A DNA stretch of 64,000 nt from contig JAFEKR010000012.1 in the NCBI GenBank assembly GCA_019022495.1, positions 806,001-870,000 on the forward strand, in the 5' to 3' direction. This document shows positions 57,894-64,000 of this stretch, piece after piece (positions within the stretch are counted from its first letter, which is position 1; the number at the start of each line of letters is the position of its first letter). The stretch is from Epichloe hybrida. Its lineage: Eukaryota; Ascomycota; Sordariomycetes; Hypocreales; Clavicipitaceae. The position numbers and the translations under genes were made by a program. A model generated the notes under the pieces. That model had not been told where the DNA came from and ran no database searches. It saw nothing but the letters and a program-made list of their open reading frames with translations.

Positions 57894-60333
57894 TCACTTG
57901 GTCACGAATCTGCTCACCAATGCTGTTCGGCACGGTATGTACACCTGCGCCCAATTCTTTCGCCCGTTCCACTCCATGGGAGTCGTGAAGAAACGGGTGC
58001 TCTCATCTATTCTGTTGAATCCGCCGACGTCCTTGGCGTCCGTGTTCAAGACGATACGGTATGTACCTGCAACCTCAACGCCGACCCGGTAATCAGTGAA
58101 GCTCGAGGAGTGGTGAAAATTGAAAATGAAAACCAAGCCTGCTCTCTCAAAGACTATGACTTTGTCTCCTTCATGTTTGAGAGAAATGTAGGCCTGAGGA
58201 GCGCTCAGCCAGTGGTACTTGGCTTCAGATTGATTCATAGCTCTGTCGAAATTGTTGAGATACTGATATCGAAGCAGAGGGTCGTCTGTAAGATTCAGCT
58301 GGCGACGGGCATACCAAAAGGAATTGTTATTGCCTTCTCGAGGAAAGTCGAGCCATTCTGGGTGACCAAATTCATTACCCTCAAAGTTGAGGTAGCCTTC
58401 GCCTCCGAGTGCGTGTGTTATAAGTCGAATCATTTTGTGAAGTGACATGCCTCTTTCGATAACGGGGGTCAGTGGAGACAGATTCGACATGTTCGTGTAC
58501 ATTTCTGCATCGCAGAGATGCATCATGAGTGTTTTATCGCCCACGAGACTTTTCCTTTTAGTATCGCGTTTCCGTTGTTCAGGGATTAATCAACTTACGC
58601 TTGGTCATGGCTTTCGCAGTATGCAATAGTCTTCTCTCCATGCCGTCGATTTGTCAATGTAAAACAGATGTTTCCTATATCCCATTCTTCATCCTGTAGT
58701 TCTTTCAGAATCTTGATCCACATATCAGGTACCGCCATGGCTAGGCGATAGTCGAAGCCAATACCACCGAGAGCGACGGGCAGGCATAGAGCCGGCATGC
58801 CTGAGACATCTTCTGCTATAGTTATAACCTCGGGATATAGAGAGTGCAACATTTTGTTGGCGATCATGAGATAAACAACGGCCTCTTCATCAACATCGGA
58901 GCCGAAATATTCATGGTAGCCACCGGAGAAGCCTCTACACACGTGTCAGTCGATGGCAAGATAGCTTTCCACAGGGACAACTTACGCTCCGACGCCGTGA
59001 TGCACATAAAGCATGCTGGTAACACCATCGAATCTGAATCCGTCGAAATGATACTCGTCCATCCAGAATCTTAGATTGCTTAAAAGGAAACGCATGACTT
59101 CGTGATGACCATAGTTGAACAGTCTGCTATCCCATTGATCATGGCGACCTTTGCTGCCGCCATGAAAGTACTGATGGTCCGTACCATCGAACTCATTCAG
59201 TCCGTCCAGCACATTTTTTGAAGCATGGCTGTGAACCACATCCAAAAGCACCGTTATCCCCATACTGTGAGCTGTATCAACTAGCTCCTTTAGATCTTCC
59301 GGCGGGCCGTATCTGCTACTGGCAGCGAAGAAGCTATTGATTTGATAACCAAACGACGCGTAGTACGCATGCTCCATGATGGCCATGAGTTGTATAACGT
59401 TATAGCCGAGATCCTTGATTCGTGGCAGCATGTTCGTTGTGAATTCCTTGTAAGTCGCTACCCTTTGCTCTGGAGTAGATATTCCGACGTGAGCCTCGTA
59501 AACTCGAGTGCTCGCGGGCTTGGCAGGTCTCGGGTGCTTGAAGATATATTTTTCTGTTGCGCTTGGGTTCCAGAATCGCGCCTCATAGGCTGGGGAGATA
59601 CTCAAATCCTGAGTGACATATTTGATCCAGGCCGGGAGACGATCGACAAATTCTCCCGTGGGTAGTTCAAGAGAAACCTGGTGTGACAACACTGCATTAG
59701 TCAATGCCTGGAGGGAGACCGTCACGTAGGCTGACCTTGATCTTTGAGTTGTGTGCTATGGCGGGCTGGCCATCTTTCGCAGGTATAACGATCTCGAAAA
59801 CACCGAAGTCATTTTTTTTCATTATGTGAGACTTTCGGTCCCAATTATCTGAAGTTTACATCAGTGAGCCTTTGATCAGTCGTGTGATTGACGGTAAGAA
59901 CGCACTGAACTCGCCGATAATAGAAGCTGTTATAGCGTTGGGAGCCCATTCTCGGTAGGTGATACTGTTGTCAGAATTCACATTCAGACCAAATTTCTCG
60001 AAGCCCTACATAATGGTCAGATGAAAATGACCTTCTCAGGTGGAAATCAGCTTCGATTATCTTACGCGAGTGAACTTTTCCAATCCACCTTCGTTGGCTT
60101 CAATTGTGCTAATCCACTCGTTTGCTTTGGCGTATCGTCGTCTGAGGGGCTCGCTGAAAGGCTCTAGCCATGGGTCGAGTTTGACCACACCTGCAACCTC
60201 AGTCAGCTTGGTCAACATCCTGAGTGTTTGCTATCAAGAAAAGCTACCCACCTGTGCCATCTTGAGGTAGATCTTCCGCTTTCAGGCCGGACAACCCGTG
60301 GGCTTCAATTGCTTTCTCAATAATATCCGTCAT
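57894..60333 (-). CDS. GBE1: 1,4-alpha-glucan (glycogen) branching enzyme, GH13_8
   Basis: Makes alpha-1,6 branches in glycogen in the cytosol. Seven exons: 60333-60252, 60190-60066, 60005-59906, 59848-59736, 59677-58986, 58934-58599 and 58548-57894; 700 aa, the usual length. The N-terminal carbohydrate-binding part includes [20 protein letters not shown] and [18 protein letters not shown]. The catalytic barrel shows [39 protein letters not shown] (nucleophile Asp, about residue 357), IAEDVSGMP (acid Glu, about 412) and YCESHDQA. The C-terminal block [18 protein letters not shown] is also typical. The two catalytic residues fall at the same numbers as I recall for human GBE1, which supports the exon set. 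Yeast calls the gene GLC3. Confidence 0.95.
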
Positions 60334-60364
60334 GGTGTCGAGAAAATCTTTACCCCTATTGCGG

Positions 60365-60386
60365 TTTTTTTTTTTTTTTTTTTTTC
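60365..60386. repeat. T22 homopolymer in the GBE1 leader
   Basis: Twenty-two T on the plus strand, which read as A22 in the presumed GBE1 5' UTR about 30 nt before the ATG. An A-rich leader of this kind could bind poly(A)-binding protein; that is speculation. Confidence 0.8.
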
Positions 60387-60790
60387 AGTTTTTAGGTGTA
60401 GTGTGTTTGGTCCAAAGGTTGAGAAGCTTGGGCGCGGGGAGCTGAGGAGGTGGGGTAATCAACGTAATAGCAGCGTCACTCAAACGAAATTCGAGGGGAA
60501 ATATGAAGTTGAGGACAATCGAGGTGGTGAAGGGTCTAGAATTGGGTACGCTTCCAAACCCGCTGCGAGAGATTAATCAATACTACGGAGATGGGTGTGG
60601 CAATTGTAGTCCGTGAGTAGGGAGGTATGCTGAGAGCGACATCTTGATGGCTGCCGTGCCAATGGTCCAATGCCTGTTCCGGGAAGCAATCGATACTGAT
60701 AATGAGCTTCATCGCAGCTATCAGTGTGGGTCTGAGCATTGCTTGTAATAATTGACAAGGTTCCGAGGAACTAAACTACATATGTACATA

Positions 60791-60812
60791 TGTACTCCGA
60801 ATGTACTCCGTA
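60791..60812. repeat. Paired TACTCCG elements in the GBE1-ClpX spacer
   Basis: Two TACTCCG copies 11 bases apart (the second a full TACTCCGTA at 60804-60812), preceded by a palindromic tatgtacata stretch. A third copy is at 60952. Same motif family as at 17017 and 38863. Confidence 0.5.
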
Positions 60813-61272
60813 ATGGCGAGCGAAACCCCTGGCGAGCGCTATGCGGAGGCGCTGAATATGACGTCGAAGTAGCGCCAACAAGCGGGCAGAGGTGTCTCAA
60901 TGCGCAAAAGTGCCAGCAGCTAACACTTTCAAGGTACCTAATTGCATTACCTACTCCGTACAGTGGGTGTACGTGCCTGTACCGTGCCGGCCTCGCCCAC
61001 CCATCGTGCTTTCGTTTCGATCACCCCAGTCCCGTTCTCGAAACAAGCCCATGCTTTCGGTGAAAGCGTACGCAACCATTCAAGGCTCCTTTGGGCTCTC
61101 TTTGGCTTGGTGATCCTCACAGAGCTATTCCGTCTTCTGGATGTTTGATTAGAACCGGCGCACAGATCAAGGGCAGACGAAGCACCCACCCCCACCGCTC
61201 CACGACCCATTCTCCTACGAATGAAGCTACGAATGAAAGAATGAGCTATGCATAGTCGTTTCGCAGGTCAGG

Positions 61273-63134
61273 ATGCTTGTGCAATCTAGGGCATTGCTTC
61301 GCCGTGTTCAGGTGTCCAGGTTACAAACGCCGCGATTTGGTAGCTCGAATAGTAGACGTCATGTGCGGCGAGTTTCGACAACATGCTCTCGAGGAGTATC
61401 AAGCCGATCTCCGGACCTGAATTCGGGGTTTACAAGGAGTTATGATCCTACGGTTGAATCTGGACGGGGCCCGATGTTCGATAAAGCCAAGTTTGGCGTC
61501 CCACAATTCTATCCGAGAGACTTGAAGAAGCGAGTCGATGAATATGTTGTCGGTCAAGAAAGAGCGAAGAGGACTATCTGTTCAACACTGTTCAACCATT
61601 ACCAGAAGCTCAGACGATGGCATCAACATGACCATGAGCGTCGAAACCTGCAGAATAAAGTGATGCGTCAGCGCTTTGCTCGCGATAGGGAGCAGCATCA
61701 GAAGCGAAAGGAGCCACACCGTGTTGAAGGTCTGCGGCTATTAAAAATATTTTATGTATTCCTGTTCGCAGCACATTGAAACTAACTGTACATCTGCTTG
61801 AATCTAGATGAGTTTCCGGGGCATAATGAGTCTGTTCGACCTCTCCACGAAGCGAACGAATATGAAGATGATCCTCTTGGTCATCTGTATATCCCTGAGG
61901 ATCCTTCCGTGCCAAATCATGTGAAAATCGACAAAAGCAATCTTCTTCTGATTGGTCCAACCGGAGTCGGCAAGACCTACATACTAGAGTATGATTACCT
62001 TCTCGTCTCCTGCGTCGATGTTTATCGCTGACTTGCAACAGAACCCTCAGCAAACAAATTCATGTTCCCTTCTCAATATGCGATTGCAATTCTTTGACTC
62101 AAGCTGGCTACATCGGGCAAGATGTAGAAACTTGTATCGAGCGCCTTCTTATAGAATCCAACTATGACATCAAAGCTACGGAGTATGGTATTGTCGTCTT
62201 GGATGAGTTTGACAAACTTGCCAGAAGGGAGTCACCTACCGGTCGTGATGTTGGGGGAGAAGGTGTGCAACAGGCTCTACTCAAGCTAGTCGAGGGCACA
62301 AAAGTCACCATAAACGTGAAAGACAATCGCTCATCGCGCTCGAGTCCTCCAATTACCACCAACTACGACTCTGCTGGTTCAGGTTCTTCCGCGACACAAA
62401 CAACGCCTCCAGGGGGCAAGGTTGACCAGTACATCATTGATACAAGCAACATACTGTTTGTATTTTGTGGTGCTTTTGTCGGTCTCGATAAGGCAATACT
62501 GCAAAGAGTAGCCAAGCCATCTATGGGTTTTGGTGGTGAGTTGAGAAGCCAATCATCACTTTCAGGCAACAAGAAGCAGATTCTCCCACCAAGCCTATTC
62601 TCCCACGTCGCACATCGTGACTCAATGCCAATTTCTTCTTTAACTCCTCTAGACCTGGCAACACCTGCCGACCTTCAAAACTTTGGTTTCATTCCTGAGC
62701 TCATAGGTCGTTTACATAACATTTGTGCTCTCAGCCCCTTATCCTCTGAAGACTTGCTACGAGTTCTTACAGAGCCGAGAAATTGTCTAGTTGCTCAATA
62801 TACGGCTCTTTTTGAAACATACCCGTCCCGGCTGTTCTTCACTGAAAAGGCGTTGTATGCCATAGCGGAGAGAGCAGCCACTTTTGGAACTGGAGCAAGA
62901 GCTTTGAAGATGGAAATGGAACGCGTCCTAGCCGAGCCCATTTTTGACGCACCAATGCCTTACGTCCTCATACACGAAGCTTGTGTCAATGGGTCGGAAC
63001 AGGTTCTCTATTGGGGTAAGGAAGGTCGATTCGAGGTCGATCGGCGATTGCAAGAGGAGGCGATGGATCGTCCATCTCCACGGCCTCAAGTCAGTTTCGA
63101 GCGCTCGAGAGAGGTTGGGCAGAGCGGGGGGTAG
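61273..63134 (+). CDS. MCX1: Mitochondrial ClpX-type AAA+ unfoldase (Mcx1)
   Basis: An ATP-dependent unfoldase of the mitochondrial matrix; in yeast the orthologue activates heme synthesis. Exons 61273-61729, 61808-61988 and 62042-63134 give 576 aa. The N-terminus (MLVQSRALLRRVQVSRLQTP, then SSNSRRHVRR) is an Arg-rich presequence without acidic residues. The bacterial zinc-binding domain is absent. The AAA+ core has YVVGQERAKRTI, GPTGVGKT (Walker A, about residue 200), AGYIGQDVETCIERLL, VVLDEFDKLARR (Walker B) and the GVQQALLKLVEGT pore segment. GFIPELIGRLHNI and FGTGARALKMEMERVL complete it. A Ser/Thr/Pro-rich insert of about 30 residues separates TINVKD from QYIIDTSNILFVFCGAFVGL. The first donor (GTCTGC) is atypical but gives the expected EDEFPGH junction. 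Confidence 0.92.
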
Positions 63135-63488
63135 ATCAATCCAGTCTTCAATGGTGGAGAAAGAGTCGTCGAACAAGGCGCACAATGTAGTGAGGACTCA
63201 ATTATGGGAATAGGTGCTCAGCATCAAAGCTCCATTTGAATGACATAAGACATGCACAGCAAGATAGCGTCGGCTTAATGAGCAGTGGGACAATTGAATT
63301 TTTTTTGGTTGCATCCCTCCGGCGTCGTACAGTATTTACACCCTCTAATGAATCCGCCTCCTCCATCTTGCAGCCTTGCATCTCGATTCCCCGGCGCGCT
63401 AGGACAATATTACACATGGTGGAAGACCTCCATGGGTTCACCTATACTTCTAACACAAAAGAAATTACATGGAATTTGTAGAGAGTGT
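63135..63488. other. Convergent spacer between ClpX and COX5, about 0.35 kb
   Basis: 3' flanks of both genes. The two frames crossing it are short and motif-free. Confidence 0.6.
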
Positions 63489-63839
63489 TTAGTGGCCCTT
63501 GGGAGGAGATTGAACCAGGCCCTTCCCACTGTAATTCTCAGAGGTAATACCGGTAAGGGGATCGGCTTTTTGTTGCTGTAGAAGAGGTAATTAGACATTT
63601 TCCATCCACAACGGAATCACTTCGAATCCATGGCGCAAAACTTACAATGAGAAGCTCATTGGAAGCCTCCTGGTATTCCTTAGACATGGTAGAGGGTGCG
63701 GGTTTGGCGAATGATCGGATGACGGCGAAGATGGCGAAACTGGTAGCAAGGCCGACGGCGACGCCCCAGGCAATGCGGGCGTTGGTGCCAGGAGGGTCGA
63801 CAGCACGAGGACCATGGGGACCGAAGGCAATCCAGTATG
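63489..63839 (-). CDS. COX5: Cytochrome c oxidase subunit 5 (COX IV family), C-terminal exons; 5' part not resolved
   Basis: A nuclear-encoded subunit of respiratory complex IV in the inner mitochondrial membrane. Two exons are clear: 63839-63646 and 63575-63489. The first reads AYWIAFGPHGPRAVDPPGTN, then a membrane helix (AWGVAVGLATSFAIFAVIRS) and FAKPAPSTMSKEYQEASNEL. The second reads QQKADPLTGITSENYSGKGL and VQSPPKGH before TAA. These match the C-terminal half of fungal COX5. Splice sites are GTAAGT and CAG. The exon upstream must end in phase 1 before the CAG at 63842-63840. I could not fix it between 63840 and 64000, so the presequence and matrix domain probably lie past the window. Recognition rests on AYWIAFGPHGPR and the TMxKEYQEASNE block. 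Confidence 0.88.
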
Positions 63840-64000
63840 CTGCAGAACAGTCGAATTAGTTGATGTGTGTCTATCGTGAGGCCATATGATTATAGGATAT
63901 GAGGGTGTATATGCAAGCCACCCAACCCAATCGAGGCCGGAGCGAGTAGATTGCACGGGGTAACGTTGCAGAAGAGCCATTTCTGAGTCTCCCTAAGGAC
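63840..64000. other. Probable COX5 intron and unresolved upstream sequence
   Basis: On the minus strand this runs from the window edge to the CAG acceptor at 63842-63840. A CTAAT branch site (about 63859-63855) shows that at least its lower part is intron. The frame starting at an ATG near 63980 does not resemble COX5. Confidence 0.5.

Larger units (their letters stand above)
60334..61272. other. Divergent spacer between GBE1 and ClpX, about 0.94 kb
   Basis: Bidirectional promoter. A T22 run at 60365-60386 lies about 30 bases before the GBE1 start codon, so the GBE1 leader would carry a long A run. TACTCCGTA elements occur at 60804-60812 and 60952-60961, with ATGTACATATGTAC palindromic sequence beside the first. 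Confidence 0.6.

Overview
The window is nuclear DNA of a filamentous ascomycete, probably a Sordariomycete and most likely of the order Hypocreales. The reasons are: dense genes with short introns (about 55-140 nt) that have GTAAGT-like donors and CTAAC/CTGAC branch sites; a filamentous-fungus-type Pex14/17 peroxin; a fungal SUZ12-type Polycomb protein; a Gag1/DUF4050-like protein; Mus7; and long GC-rich intergenic spacers holding a recurrent TACGGAGTA motif. The order is an inference; no marker gene was compared.

Layout. Left arm (1-16 kb), all on the minus strand: a PTS1-ending acyl-CoA synthetase (277-2233), a Gag1/DUF4050-type protein (4748-7357), an unrecognised 955-aa protein (9911-12936) and the INO80 subunit Ies2 (13965-15380). 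Middle (17-36 kb): Pex14/17 (+), a 1275-aa chromodomain protein (-), then a run of plus-strand genes: Rab11/Ypt31, BRX1, an F-box protein, class II histone deacetylase HDA1 and an Arg/Ser-repeat protein with an in-frame stop. Right arm (36-64 kb), mixed strands: an LRR-type protein (-), SUZ12/VEFS with a C-terminal PHD finger (+), the splicing factor SF3B2/Cus1 (-), a Sly41-like transporter (+), ORC5 (-), Mus7/Mms22 (-), a 68-aa single-span protein built from three small exons (+), glycogen branching enzyme (-), mitochondrial ClpX (+) and, cut by the window edge, cytochrome c oxidase subunit 5 (-).

The genes are housekeeping and do not form one pathway. Several do share a theme of chromatin and genome maintenance: Ies2, the chromodomain protein, HDA1, SUZ12, ORC5 and Mus7. 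Two genes concern peroxisomes (acyl-CoA synthetase, Pex14/17) and two or three mitochondria (ClpX, COX5, perhaps the 68-aa protein). No transposon, CRISPR array, rRNA, tRNA or secondary-metabolite cluster was seen. The points most worth checking are two in-frame nonsense codons in otherwise intact genes (acyl-CoA synthetase and the RS-repeat gene), the SUZ12-PHD fusion with its GC-AG intron, the hidden 68-aa gene, a 1-kb intron that changes the N-terminus of the Gag1-like protein, and the palindromic TACGGAGTA family in the spacers.
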